64,000 bases of DNA from Nageia nagi (GCA_050084985.1 JBITNC010000001.1:205282001-205346000); one strand, 5' to 3'; counted from the stretch's first letter, positions 34,249 to 46,163 are shown. Made by a program: numbers and translations. Notes: generated by a model not told the origin, from the sequence alone.

Positions 34249-35053
34249 GTCAACGAGGTTTAAGTATGTCCAAATGAACATCTACTCATCCCTTTAATAA
34301 TTTTGTGGTAGGTATTATTAAAGTTGTTGATGATTTTAGTGGCAGTAAATACTTTAGAATTTTTTTTATTAACTGAAAAAATAGTGCCAACTATTTCCCA
34401 TACCTAACACAAGAAAACAAAATATGTAGGGCCTTAACTCAATTATTTTAATAAACAATTAATACCTTATAACATCCCAAAGTGACGTTAGTCCTTTCTA
34501 ACTATCACTTTTTAAATTTCACTCTATTTTACTAACAATCGTAAGTAGAAATTCAAATTTAAAGGAATATTCTTTGCCCTTCCTTTTTGAATTTAAATTT
34601 TGAAAATTTGCAACAGGAAGTTAGTCACACATTTTACCTAAAATGGTCATCTCATTCTATAAGATAAATTGTTAGTCCACACACACACACATCCAAAAAT
34701 ACTCATCCATCATGAAAATCAATATTTATGACTAATTATTCTACCATGCAACTACATGATCTATGATGGTCATTAGGGTTTATCAATGAACCAATGCTAA
34801 TCATTTCTTCACTCTTACCTTTCTGTTCCCATCACCAATTCACCTTTGGTTCCTTGGGTCTTTGATCGCTCTTTTCATCTCGAAGTAATCTGTTACTTGC
34901 ATCATAAAATCTTGAAGCCAACATCAACTCGATAAAAATAATACACATTTCCACTTAAAATTTTATCATCACACAACCATAATTCAAACATGGTTTCATT
35001 CGCATCCTCAATGGTCCTTAAGGTCAAATGGTGTCAATAGGTAAGTCGTTACA

Positions 35054-35140
35054 AGTGTGATAGATATCAAATGAATTATAACATGATTTATATTTGAATT
35101 AATTAAATACATTTTATACTTGTTTGCTAGTAGGGTTACA
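35054..35140 (+). repeat. Family-D LTR, right portion after the LARD insertion
   Basis: Begins with the second AGTGT target copy. It continues a sequence ('gtgatagatat', 'gatttatatttgaatta', 'tttgctag') that is uninterrupted at 48563-48650. The end at GGGTTACA (35140) is a guess based on the TGTA...TACA pattern. Confidence 0.65.
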
Positions 35141-36244
35141 TGTGCATGTGTACATTATTTATCTAGATATTTAATAATAAAACTTAAAGGATACATGTTG
35201 ATACCTAATTTGGATACTTTTAATCCAAAATTAGTTTTCATAAGGAATAATTTACAATATACTCTATTTCATTAATTTATCTTATATTATAGTCCATTTG
35301 TCTAACATAATCACTCTTCTTATATTATTTCTCTTTTTGTGTGTAAGTACCCTAGCATTAATGTTGGATTCCAAGTTGACATTATATTGGTTCTCTTACC
35401 TATAAAGGGGAGGAAAAAATCATAAGGATACTATAAATTTTCATCTTGATAATTATGCTCAAATAATTAAGCTAAGATTTATCTTAATACTACCTATCAA
35501 GATTTAGATTTATTATCACATGAGCTCTTATCATTTGTCTTAACACTTTGCTAGATTAGGCTTATTGGTTATCATTTTATTATGGATCTTAGATACAAGG
35601 ACTAATCTATAGGGAGAATATCAACATCATTATAAAATGTGTTAGAATTTTTGTAACTGTTCATGTTGTACTTTAGTTTTTATTATTATCACTTTTGTTA
35701 TCTTTGTTTTATAAGATCAACACAAGAAATAAGGACCATAGGATGAACACTATTTAAATAGATGAGCTTAATAACAAAAGGAACATAACCTATATATCAT
35801 ATCATATCTAGAGGTCACTTTTATTCTTCTAAATATTAATTAACCCAATATATTTTTCTCTATAAATATTAATTTAGAGTTATATAATTGTATACCCATT
35901 GTATTTGTTAGGTTATTTTTATCAATTAAAAAATATAAGATTTTTGGAGGTATTTTATTGCATATTTTGTGAGTATGAAAAAAAAAGTCTTCAAAATAAT
36001 GAAATATAAAATATTTAAAGATGAAATTCATTTATGATTTTGATGAAATTTATATTAGCATTGGGGATAACATGAATGCTCTAAATACAATACTAGATTT
36101 AGGGTATATTGATGCCATTAGGACCATAAGAATAAAGTAAGACAATATGAAATAATAGATAGTGAAGTTTTGATCATTAAGAAGGATAAAGGAAATACAA
36201 TAATTGATGAGATCGATAATACAATCCTCACATGAAAAAATAAG
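35141..36244. other. AT-rich stretch without recognisable gene
   Basis: I saw no domain or LTR edge here. Open stretches on the minus strand (35840-36328) appear to be chance antisense to a plus-strand gag that follows. Confidence 0.4.
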
Positions 36245-36720
36245 GAGCCTAATCTTGAAAACAACAATGGTGAGGGAGATCCTACTACTTATCTGTATAT
36301 CTTTGAACATACTACGAAATTTATGCATGGTATAAATAACATTCTCAAATATAAATATTTTTCAATGAGCTTAATCGATGCAGTTAGCAAGTGGTTTCAT
36401 TACTTGAATCCTACCTTAACTTCCTATGCATAACTAAAAGGCATGTTCAAAATCCACTTCAAATGGAATATTTAAGAACATTTAAGTTTGACAAATTTAA
36501 TGGCATGTAAATAAGGACAAAAGAGTGTCTAGATAAGTTTATTTCAAGATATCAAAAGTAGGGTTATTCCTAAGGGTTGTCCTAAAAAGAAACTTATAGA
36601 AACCAAGGTGAATCGATTTCAAAATTAAGACAAAAATGGTCCAAATTTGTATAGTAACTATGATGAAATCATCATTGTTGAAAATCTACTATAGAGTAAA
36701 AGGCAATTTTATATGAAACC
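36245..36720 (+). pseudogene. Ty3/gypsy-type gag remnant, plus strand
   Basis: One frame reads 'NNGEGDPTTYLYIFEHTTKF', then 'SLIDAVSKWFHYLNPTLTSY' and 'LKGMFKIHFKWN', the layout of a Retrotrans_gag domain (D-P-x-x-x-L, A-x-x-W-F-x-x-L, F-x-x-x-F). TAG and TAA stops and later frameshifts break it. Downstream to 37585 short pieces may be gag-protease remnants. No LTR for this element is identified. The family-B LTR at 37586 cuts it. Confidence 0.6.
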
Positions 36721-37585
36721 TTAAAAAAGATTGGAAAATCATTTATATATCCTATAGATCCTTATACTACCATCACATAAGTCTTACACAACCATCATAG
36801 ATATCTTATGCATCCACCTCAATATATTCTTTGGCCTTCTAAAATTTATCTCTTTTTTCCTCATAATATAATCTTGCATCATATCTAGAGCTTTATCTTG
36901 GAATGTTTAAAACTTAAATGGTTTGTATATGTAATTCAGGTAATATAGGTGGTATTTATGATTTTTTTATGATTTTGATGTGAACATGTATTAAAATAAA
37001 GGTTTTTTATATGAGATATTAAAAATTAGAATTTAAAAATGAGATTAATATTTTGGTAATTAAATACATAAAATTAATAGTCACCTGTAATTTTAGGAAT
37101 AATGGCCCCCAGACAAAATTAGTCAATTGTAAAATCTTAAAATCATATTTTTTTCTTGTAAGAGTTGATTATCCACTAGGAAAAAAATTAATCAAAAGGT
37201 ATGGAGAGCTCTAAATGGTATAATTCCTTGATAAAATGATTTCTAAAGTGTTTATTGAGAATATTGTAGTTGGTTTAAAGTATATTACATATGATCATAT
37301 GTATGAGCCTTTTATAGATATAACATATAATTAATTCAAAAAGAAAAATTTATGGTCATAGCAAGTCTATTGAAATATGCAAATGGTACAAAATATAATG
37401 TAAAAAGATTATATCCAAAGAAAAAATATAATATAGTCAATTGAGGTTAATGATAAAGAAAAACCATAAGCAAAAAGGAAAGTGAAAGATTTCATCTAAT
37501 TTTTTATTTTTCCTTGGAATATGTTTGAGGAATATATTAAAAGAGGTCTCATCAACATAATAAAATATAAATAAATCAAGGAAGA
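36721..37585 (+). other. Decayed continuation of the plus-strand gypsy remnant
   Basis: Fragments such as 'ENIVVGLKYITYDHMYEPF' appear in one frame, but none gives a domain. It ends with the candidate target copy GAAGA before the family-B LTR. Confidence 0.35.
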
Positions 37586-38204
37586 TGTAGTCTCTAAATA
37601 ATGCATAAATAATAAATCGATGTACTATTTATCCATAATATAATATTGAAGAATATATCATAAATATGACATCAAATGAACATGATAAACATTATACCTT
37701 CATCAAAATTGCATCCAAGCAACATAAAGGAAATCATACATCAGCCATAATAATATAACATAAGAAGAAAACATCACCAACAGCATAACAACATGTTGTT
37801 ATCTGAATGAAATATGTAGATTCATGAATAAAAATAAAGATGTACGAAGCAAGATGAAGGGTTTAACAAATCTATGTAGAGGTGGTGTTACAAAACATCA
37901 TTGTTGGTAGGGTAGAAATGATATTACATGTTCTAATATTTTTTTTTATATTCACCAATATCATTTATGTTGCCTTTGATATTATTTTATAGCAATATTT
38001 TATTCCTCTTTGATTCTTAGGATATTGCCTTTTACTTTGTTTAAGATGTATCTTTTGATATTCAACACCTCTTACATTACATGATGGTCTATTACATTGA
38101 TTACATAGCCTTGGGTCTATTTCTAACCCTCTTTATAATACATATGCCTTGATTCTATAAAATGAATTATTTAATAAATAATAATTCATTTTTAAGTGTC
38201 TACA
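37586..38204 (-). repeat. Family-B LTR, 3' LTR of the Tat-like gypsy element (619 bp)
   Basis: On the plus strand it runs TGTAGTCTCTAAATAATGC to TTTAAGTGTCTACA. A purine tract on the element strand follows at 38205. It matches 45538-46163 in inverted orientation, including 'taacaccacct.tacatag' and 'ttaaaccctt'. Confidence 0.8.
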
Positions 38205-38223
38205 TTTTTTCCCTCTTTGGAGG
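38205..38223 (-). other. Polypurine tract of the Tat-like gypsy element
   Basis: On the minus strand CCAAAGAGGGAAAAAA leads straight into the LTR start TGTAGACACTT. Confidence 0.75.
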
Positions 38224-38684
38224 TGTGATTGAAGAAATAAAATTACATATCCAAAGAAGAAGTATAGAAGAAATTTTTAAAATCTCCATCCAACATTGAT
38301 ATTTGATGGTGATGATGGAGGTCCTTTACTACCTCCTTTTGGCTTGGTTTCCCTAGGAAAGCTCCTTGAATGGTGCAACTAATACAAGACCTAAAGAACT
38401 TCATCCTTTTTCCTCTTACACTATTCAACCATTGATCTAATCATCCTTTCATTTTTGATATTCAGGAATATAATGCTCTCACATCCATGCCTTGGTACAA
38501 AAGTGATCCTCTAATTTTAGGTCTTAGTTATTTGAGATGCATTCCACTGATGGTTTGTTGGTAGTGGAACATAATTAACTGCATGATTTCTATTTTAGTT
38601 AGCTTCATTCTTTTGATGTAGGCATCTACAAAAATTGTTAGATATACCCTGCATGACATATTTTGGGTACATAATAAGTTATTT

Positions 38685-39200
38685 CATCCATTGATGATGA
38701 GTTAATATCAGTAATCTACTTATGATTGCATCATCAATTTATCTTTTAAGTGAGTAAACTCTCAATAGTGGTATTAATGGTTATCGATGGTCATACATTT
38801 TATATATACGATTTTGAGATATTATGCTTTGTATGGTTCAAATAAAAAACCATATTGACACACAAGAAGTTGCATCATCCATTGAGGGTGAATCAAAGTC
38901 AACATCTTGATCATGACTACATCATCGATTTAACTTTTAAGTGAGAGAACTCTTGCTATCCATATTGATGGCTATCAGTGGTCATACGTTTTATGTCTAT
39001 GACCCTGAGACATTATGCTTTATATGATTTAAAGCAAAAACCATGTAGATACATAGAAATTTGCATCATCCATTGAAGATGAATCAATGTCAAACTCATG
39101 GATGCATCACTAATTTAACTTTTAAGTGAGTGAACTCTCACTAGCTGTGTCGATGGTAATCAATAATATAGCATTTATATATCTATGGTCCATAGATATT
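38685..39200 (-). repeat. 191-bp tandem repeats in the 3' region of gypsy-2
   Basis: Units start at 38685, 38876 and 39067 (spacing exactly 191 and 191), each beginning CATCCATTGA. The third is partial. Shared text includes 'taacttttaagtgagtgaac', 'atggt.at..gtggtcatac' and 'attatgctttgtatg'. Confidence 0.9.
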
Positions 39201-39479
39201 ATAATATCATTTTCCTTTTTTTTACACCAATAGTGGCATGTAGACAATAATGCATATTATTAATTTTATTTCAAATATGAATGTAATTGCAAAAATGAAA
39301 ATGAAAACTAAAAATATGTGTACCTTACAAAAAATGTTCATTATTTTATAATGTACAAAGCCATTATCTTACACAAAGAAGCATTTGAGGTGCATGGCAT
39401 TGAAGCTTTTTGGTTCTTATTTGCCATCCATGGATGATAACTTGTAAGCTCTTGATCCTATTGCTTCAATTACAATAAA

Positions 39480-40640
39480 TAGGTATAATTAATTTACTTC
39501 AAATTTTCCTTTTACTTCATCATTTGCAGTTGTCTTGTTAATATTTTCCTTCAATACCAAGTCTACCACTCTAAATTCCTTTAGTTTGATTTTCTTTCCA
39601 AATTCCCTCTTCAACTTTGTATGGTAATCTTTCTGATGTTCAATTTCCTTGATTCTCTTATCATCAAGTGATCCCAACTATTGCAATCTACCCTTTCTTG
39701 CCTATTCATATGATATTTCTCCCTATAGTGAGATTCTTAAGGATGGCAATTCTAGTTCTAATGGTACTACAAATTCATCTCCCTAGACTAATGAAAATGG
39801 TGTTGTCCTAGTGGTTGTAATGATACTTGTTTTATATGCCCAAAATGCATAAGGTAACTATTCATGCCAATCCACCTTGTATCTATTCCAAGTATTTGAA
39901 AAAATGCTCTTGATGGTTTTATTTAATGCTTCCACTTGACCATTTTCTTAAGGATAATAAAGTGAAAAAAATATTTGAGTGATATAAAACTATTTACAAA
40001 AGGATTTTATGTCTTTACCTTTGAAATTTGGCCTATTATCCATGCTCAACCTTTGTGTCACCCTAAACTTGGTGATGATATTTTCTATCAAGAATGCAAT
40101 GATCTTATCTTGTGTGATTGATTTCATTGGAATATCCTCAACCCATTTTATGATTAACTCTATAGCTTTGATAATGAATTTATGACCTTATCTTGAATGT
40201 GTATTGATAATCGCAATCAAATATATGCCCCATGTTGCAAATGGTTGTAGTGAAATAATGGAATTCAACTCTTCAGTTGGTTGTTTTTCCAAAGTTGCAT
40301 GCTTTTGACACTATAAATAGGTCTTAATATGATTTTTGTAATCCTCTTCCATTGTAGGCCAATAGTAACCAATTCATAAAAGTTTAGTATACAATACTTT
40401 TGCATGAAAATTTCCTCCACATAACCCATCATGTTCTTATTCTAATGTTGTTTATATTTCATGTTGTGTTAGACATCTTAAAAGATCACCATCGAATGAT
40501 CTTTTATATAAAACTTCACCAATAATCACATACTTTATAACTATCCTCTTTAATCTAACTCTTTCATTTTTATCATAACTTGATGGAATTATTTGATCTT
40601 TAAAATAATTAAATATTAACACACCATTTTTCAAAATCAT
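39480..40640 (-). pseudogene. Gypsy-2 integrase, decayed
   Basis: The minus strand starts with a zinc-binding region: 'IIGEVLYKRSFDGDLLRCL' (40452-40640). The core carries 'IIKWVEDIPMKSITQDKII', 'LSMDNRPNFKGKDIKSFC' and 'NGQVEALNKTIKSIF' with the second catalytic Asp and the Glu. The C-terminal part has 'AFWAYKTSI' and 'LVLKE' (39489-39677). Stops such as the one before FYITQIFF and the one in YYP*ENGQ are consistent with Gln codons lost. It would insert the cDNA; this copy cannot. Confidence 0.88.
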
Positions 40641-40808
40641 ATTCTAGATCAAGGTGGAATAATGTACTTTCTCTATGTGATCAAGGTAAGAAGGTGTACC
40701 AAGCTTTCTAATCTTGAGGATGGTTTCTTCATCTTCTATCTTAATTGGTGCCAATGAAGCTACACTTGCCATTTCATCAGCATACCCGTTATTAGTCATT
40801 GGAATGAT

Positions 40809-41027
40809 CTAAATACTATACCTATTAAATTCATCAAGTAATTTAACAACTACTATCTTATATGGATATAACTTTTCATCCTTTGTATTGTATGTATCAT
40901 TAACTTGATTTACCACAAGTTGTGAATCACCATATATTTCCAAATCTTTTATATTTAGAGTTATAGCTACTTTTAATTCCAAATCAAAGCTTCGTACTCT
41001 TCCATGTATTAGTGCACTCAAATCCAA
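40809..41027 (-). pseudogene. Gypsy-2 second RNase H segment
   Basis: The 72-residue open piece carries 'NIKDLEIYGDSQLVVNQV', the plant RVT_3-type RNase H signature with its catalytic Asp. 'YNTKDEKLYPYKIVVVKLL' follows, then 'FNRYSI'. It lies between the usual gypsy RNase H and integrase, the place of the extra RNase H of Tat-lineage elements. The N-terminal part is broken upstream (41028-41150). Confidence 0.8.
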
Positions 41028-41340
41028 GTTTCTAAGCCATAGAAATTACCTAATTGGTAGGTGACACTAAAATAATACCTACCCCTACTTCATAAGAACA
41101 TTTTGATCCATCAAAGTATAAGGTTCATTGTGTAGGTTCATCTTCCATGTAACTCATAAGCTCATATGGTATCATTAATTCTTTACTATCATGTCATTGG
41201 CTACCTTTAGTTAGTGTTGCATGCCATTGGCTATATTATTCCTCATCATGCTCATCTAGGAATGCTTCTTGCATTATCGTATCATCATTTTGAGGGAATT
41301 CTACTATTAGATATGCAATTGCCTACCCTTTTACATATTT

Positions 41341-42668
41341 TTATTTGACCACATTGATATCAAATTCTTGAAATAACATCAACCACTTAGCTACCCTTCC
41401 TACTAAATGTTGCTTTGCTATAAGATATTTCAATGGCTTAATTGGGCTAACAACATATGCAGTGCAATATAAAAGATAATGCCTTGATTTTTCTATATCA
41501 AAAACAATACCAAAGAAAAGCTTTTCCATGGGTGTGTATCTTGTTCAATAATCAATGAGAGTTTTGCTAAGATATTATATTTCCCTTTCTTTATTGTCAT
41601 CATCCTTATGACATAACATTGCCCCTAAGGCATATAATGTGGATGATATATAAAAATATGCTTCTTTTTCAAAATTTATAGGAACTAAAATAGGAGGATT
41701 TAGCAAGTATTTTTTTATATCTTCAAATGTGTTTTGACATTTTTCATCCCATATAAACTTGACATCCTTTTTCAATAAATGAGTAAATGGTTTACATTTA
41801 TCTCCAAGTTGAGAAATGAATCTTCTTACTGAATTTATCTTTCCTTGAAGACTCCTTAGTTTCTTAAGATTCCTTGGAGTTGGCATACTTACTATGGATT
41901 TTACCTTCTTAGGATCCACCTTAAAACCCCTTTTGTGAACATGAATCTAGGCATTTTTCTTGAAGTATAACCAAAAGCACACTTTTAAGGTTTTATTCTA
42001 AGCTTGTACCTTTTTAAAATTTGAAATACCTCTTCAAGGAGCTCCAAATGGTCTTGACCTTGCTTTGATTTTACCAAGATGTCATCAATATATACCTCCA
42101 CTTATTTATGAATGTGCTTATGGAACATGAACACCATAGCTCTTTGGTAGGTAGGGCTTGCATTTTTCAATCCAAAAGGTATAACCACCCAACAAAAAAT
42201 TCTCCAATTATTTTGAAAAGTAGTCTTATGTAAATCAGTCGGATTGATTAATATTTGATTATATCCTAAAAATCCATCTATAAAAGATAAAGTATCATGA
42301 ACAACAATACTATCCATAATCATATCAATATTAGGCAATGGAAAATCATCTTTTGGACAAGTATTATTGATATCACAAAAATTGATGCAAACCCTTATCT
42401 CTCCAGTAGGTTTTGTAATAGGAATAATGTTAACCATTCATTCTAAATAATCAATTAGTTTAATGAATCCAACATTCAAATATTTTTTAATTTCTTTCTT
42501 GATTAACAATGCCTTATAAGAACACATCTTTCTTGGTTTTTGTTTAATTGGTTTAGCTCCTTCCTTTAGTGGTAAATTATGCATAACAAAAGAGAGATCT
42601 AAACCAAGTATATCCATATAATACCAAGAAAACTTCTTTTGATTTTCAATGAATTTATTTTTGTACAT
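41341..42668 (-). pseudogene. Gypsy-2 reverse transcriptase and first RNase H, decayed
   Basis: The pieces read 'GAKPIKQKPRKMCSYKALLIKKE' in part (42438-42668), 'IPITKPTGEIRVCINFCDIN' and 'DFPLPNIDMIMD' (42102-42437) with 'FIDGFLGYNQI', and 'FGLKNASPTYQRAM'. The catalytic YIDD is at 42081-42092. The thumb and connection ('RSLQGKINSVRRFISQLGDK', 'PFTHLLKKDVKFIW') lie in 41575-41919. The RNase H tail ('SRHYLLYCTAYVV', 'GRVAKWLMLFQEFDI') is in 41341-41529. Two TAA stops flank the YIDD segment. Confidence 0.9.
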
Positions 42669-43790
42669 TTATTTTTGAGGTGTTGGAAGGAATTCTCCAA
42701 CTTTGACCAACTATTTATCATCACTTATCCCAATATTTATATCTACTAGCTCTTCAAGATGGAATGTTAATTCATCCTTTTTGTAATAATGAAGGCAACT
42801 CTTCTAATCCTTGATTACCACCTGTATCATCAACTATTTGTTCAACTAAAAATACTTCATTAAAATTTATTTCTTATCCAAAATATGTATACTCATTAGG
42901 AATGTAACTTATTTTCCATTTTTTGTTAGATTTAGATAATTCTGAATGTACCTCCAACTATTCTATAATGTCATCATCAGTACAAAACAAATCGAACTCA
43001 AGTGGTATAGTATCATCAAGCCATAAATCTTTATTAATATCATTAGAAATTTTAATCAAATTACATTCTTTTATAAACTTGATAGGTACCATTGTTTGTT
43101 TTGTATTCCGATCACTACCCAACCATTCTTAGTTTTTTGAGCTCCTAAAGAAGTAAAAAAAGAAGACATACCTTGTTTTAATTTACCTAAACCCCCTCCT
43201 TTATATTTGCAATTTTTTATCATGTACTTATGAACAAAAGGAGATGGAAATGGTATACTTGTTATTTTTATCACTTGATCCTTCATTAATGTCTCTAGAA
43301 ATGGAGATACTATTACTACAAAGCAAGAGCTCCCTCCATCCTCACTATTTTCACATTGTTGATTCTATTCAAGTAATATAGTATGTTGTTCATGACCCTC
43401 AATGCTAAGAATTTTTGATCAACCTAAATCTTTGATGGATGTAAATAAATCAAGGTTCTTAATTTTGTACATTCCCATACCTATTTCTATAATTTAAGGA
43501 TGTTGTTCTACATTTTCCACTAGTGCACCTATTTCTAAAGGTAAAATCTCATATCTAGGACAAGTTATTGTGAATTCTTCTATGTTTGCTTATCGTACTC
43601 AAAATGAAACCCTATTAGGAAATAATAAAAGACATGCCATGACCAATATTTTTCCTTATTACTTATGAATAGACCTCAATGATACAATGAAAAATCTCTT
43701 TCAATTCACTAGCTTGCAAAAGGGATTTTACAAAGTAGTATTTCAACCTCTATGGATGTTTATAGGGCCACTGGTGACCCATTTCAGTTG
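42669..43790 (-). pseudogene. Gypsy-2 protease region with G-patch-like motif, decayed
   Basis: The open piece 43071-43286 contains 'MIKNCKYKGGGLGKLKQG', resembling a G-patch (Gly-rich RNA-binding) motif. Gly-patch-like stretches occur between protease and RT in some plant gypsy elements. The flanking sequence (42669-43070 and 43287-43790) is broken, and I could not locate a clean D-T/S-G protease centre. Confidence 0.5.
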
Positions 43791-43800
43791 ATCAACAATA

Positions 43801-45537
43801 ATGTTAGCAAGCTCTAAAAACTGTTTGCAAGAACTTGCAAAAAATATGGATTTCTCTTCTCCAATTCCATATGACTTGCTCTATTCAATTTTGTTACTCT
43901 GTACCTATAGACCTTGCATACATGAAAACAAAAAATATATCAAACAAACTTGCTCATATAATGAAATAAGCATAATATTAAACATAAACAAGTATGTAAA
44001 AATATGAAAGTAATAATGCACTTAACTCACTAGATTTGGATGTATTCTGATAGAGTAAATTTGCATTCAAATTGGGTTCCTTTTCTTCATTGTAGAAGGA
44101 TTTATTTATAGATTTTGGAAACAAATAAAGTTTTCAATTTTGAGACAAAAATTAGGATAGAAAAGCCTATCTAGCTTTTCCATAGCTATGATATGAAGCT
44201 AAGATGTGCGATATGGATGATGAGTCATTCATTATCCCTTCCTTTCTTCCCAAGATGCTTTAGGAGTTACCATTTGTATTTTTTTTTTGATAATTATAGA
44301 TTCATTAGTGTATAGGTATCGAATGCTAGTATTTTATTTGAGTCACCAAACATTGAGGTTGAATGCTAGAGATTGGTAGAATATGGTTAAATTTTTAATT
44401 TCATTTAATTTTTATCCTTGTTTCTCCTATCAAAAGAAGGATCATTTTTGGGTGTCTACATTTTTTTCCTCTTTTGAATTATTCGCTAATTGTAAGTGGA
44501 GGATAATTCAAAAACTTACCTTTCTAAAGGTGGGTGTATTCAAGTTTCTTAACTTATATTTTTTACTTTACTCAATATTTTGGATTAACCTATTCTCTAT
44601 AAATAAGAAAAATTCAATTGATTGAAATATAATTAAATTTATTTTTTGATATTTTATGTTTGAATCATTTTGAAAGTAATGTAGTTGCATTATCAAAGCA
44701 AAACTTATCAGTATCATTATATTGTGTGTTGTTTGTGGTAGGTACATGATGAACTACTATGTCATCTACATATGCCAAAGCTATCATGTGATAAAGAAGT
44801 TGCTCTATGAATACAATATTTTGATTATTTTGCTTATCATCCCAATAGTTAGATTACATGATGATCTTGTGCAAAAGTTCATACAATGTACTTAGTCATA
44901 TTTGATCCCATCCTTCTTTTTCCTATCAAAATAAGGGTTGCTTTTCAAATTTAGAATTACTTAGAGGGTTTAGTTTTTCCAAAATACTGAACCTTGACCA
45001 AATCAACAAATGAGAAACTTGTTCATTTTTTCTTTGACACATTTTTTTCAAATTTTTAGGGTTTTTCGATTATTATTACTTATTTATCCTTTATTTTTTA
45101 TTTTTAGGGGTGTGAGGTGTTAATTGTAGTTTTCTCAATGTTACCTCATAAGGGACCCAAGGTGCATGTTTTTCATCTAAATTCCTATGTTGGGAGAAGG
45201 GTTTAAGTATTTTTGGGTTTTTTTTAAATATAGACCTAAGCTAAACCTAAACTAGAAGGACAACTTAAGTTTTTATACATTTTGTATTTTGTTAGTTGTT
45301 GTTGTTTTATAATTTTGATAATTTTTTATCTTTTTATTTTTTTAAGGTGTGGTTTTGTTTAAGTCCCTTTACTTGTGTTAATGCCTAGTTAAATTTAAAG
45401 TTGATCTAATCTCTATTAATAAGTCAAACTTGATTGGTTGAATCATGATCAAATCATGTTCTAATCACTTTTGCGATTTACCATATTTTGTAAACTATTG
45501 TGATGTACATCAAAATGATGTGCATATATATCTCAAT
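43801..45537. other. Unresolved region with an LTR-PPT-like junction
   Basis: At 44353-44459 a short LTR-like piece ends TGTCTACA. To its right (44460-44475) a minus-strand purine tract follows; to its left (about 44340-44350) the minus strand reads TTTGGTGACTC, PBS-like. This could be a truncated LTR shared by two internal regions. A minus-strand open stretch around 44650-44860 is not recognised. 44876-45537 shows nothing supportable. Confidence 0.35.
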
Positions 45538-46163
45538 TATAGATGCATAAAAATGAATTATTATATATTAAATAATTCATTTTATGGCATCAATGCCTAT
45601 ATATTGTAAAAGGAGTTAAAATATACACAAGGCATTGTAATGGACTGTTATATGATGAAAAGGGGTGTCAAATATCAAGAATAATACCACAAACAATGTA
45701 ATATGTAATGAACCCAAGAATCAAAGAGGATTAAGACGTTGCTATAAAAGAATACTAAAAGAAATACAAACATATTATATGAGGATATCAGAAAATATCA
45801 AGAGAGGGATACCAAAACATGAAAGATCACTCTATCCTACTAACAATGATATTTTGTAACACCACCTTTACATAGATATGTTAAACCCTTCACCTTACTT
45901 TCACATACCTTTTATTCCATTCATAGATCTTCCTATCCAACATAGTTAATAGTATGTTATGTAGGTCGTTGGCAGTGTACGTTTCTTATGATGCATTATG
46001 GTTATTGATGAATGGTTACTATTATTTCATGTTGGTGTGAATGCAATGAAGATACATTAATTATCATGTTCATTTTATGCCATATTTATCATATATGCTT
46101 CAATTACATATTGTAGATAAATAGTGCATTGATTTATCTTTTATGCATTATTATTAGTCTACA
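45538..46163 (+). repeat. Family-B LTR in plus orientation (626 bp)
   Basis: It starts TATAGATGCATAAAAATG (TGTAGAC in the other copy) and ends TTATTAGTCTACA. It matches 37586-38204 in inverted orientation. The bases after it, TTTTGGTGAACC, sit where a PBS should be, so this is a 5' LTR of a plus-strand element that is truncated soon after. Confidence 0.8.

Larger units (their letters stand above)
21827..35053 (-). mobile_element. LARD-like LTR retroelement with 4.5-kb LTRs, complete
   Basis: LTRs at 21827-26391 (4565 bp) and 30523-35053 (4531 bp) enclose 4131 bp. Perfect 5-bp target duplications AGTGT flank it (21822-21826 and 35054-35058). PBS (30510-30521) and PPT (26395-26406) show it lies on the minus strand. 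No gag, protease, RT, RNase H or integrase motif is visible in the internal part, which instead holds decayed coiled-coil-like frames. Such non-autonomous elements with LTRs over 4 kb are known as LARDs. By eye the LTRs differ at about 10% in the first 290 bp and much less in other parts (for example 22920-23300 versus 31617-31990). Confidence 0.93.
30523..35053 (-). repeat. 5' LTR of the LARD-like element (family A)
   Basis: On the plus strand it runs TGTTACGAAACCC to AAGTCGTTACA. It is colinear with 21827-26391, including the PPR-derived segment and TATA box. It lacks most of the (TA)n tract seen in the other copy. Confidence 0.93.
37586..43800 (-). mobile_element. Ty3/gypsy retrotransposon, Tat-like, decayed (gypsy-2)
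   Basis: The minus-strand order is a protease region (43790-42669), RT (42668-41575), RNase H (41529-41341), a second RNase H (41027-40809), integrase (40640-39480), 3' tandem repeats (38685-39200), PPT and 3' LTR. RT before integrase is gypsy order. Two RNase H segments plus tandem repeats between integrase and the LTR are features described for the plant Tat/Ogre lineage. The 5' LTR and gag are not clearly identified. Many stops make it defective. Confidence 0.8.

Noticed and set aside
44761-44772. YVDD string on the minus strand, like an RT catalytic motif
   Set aside because: No other RT motif lies around it and the place is next to an LTR edge, so chance is more likely.
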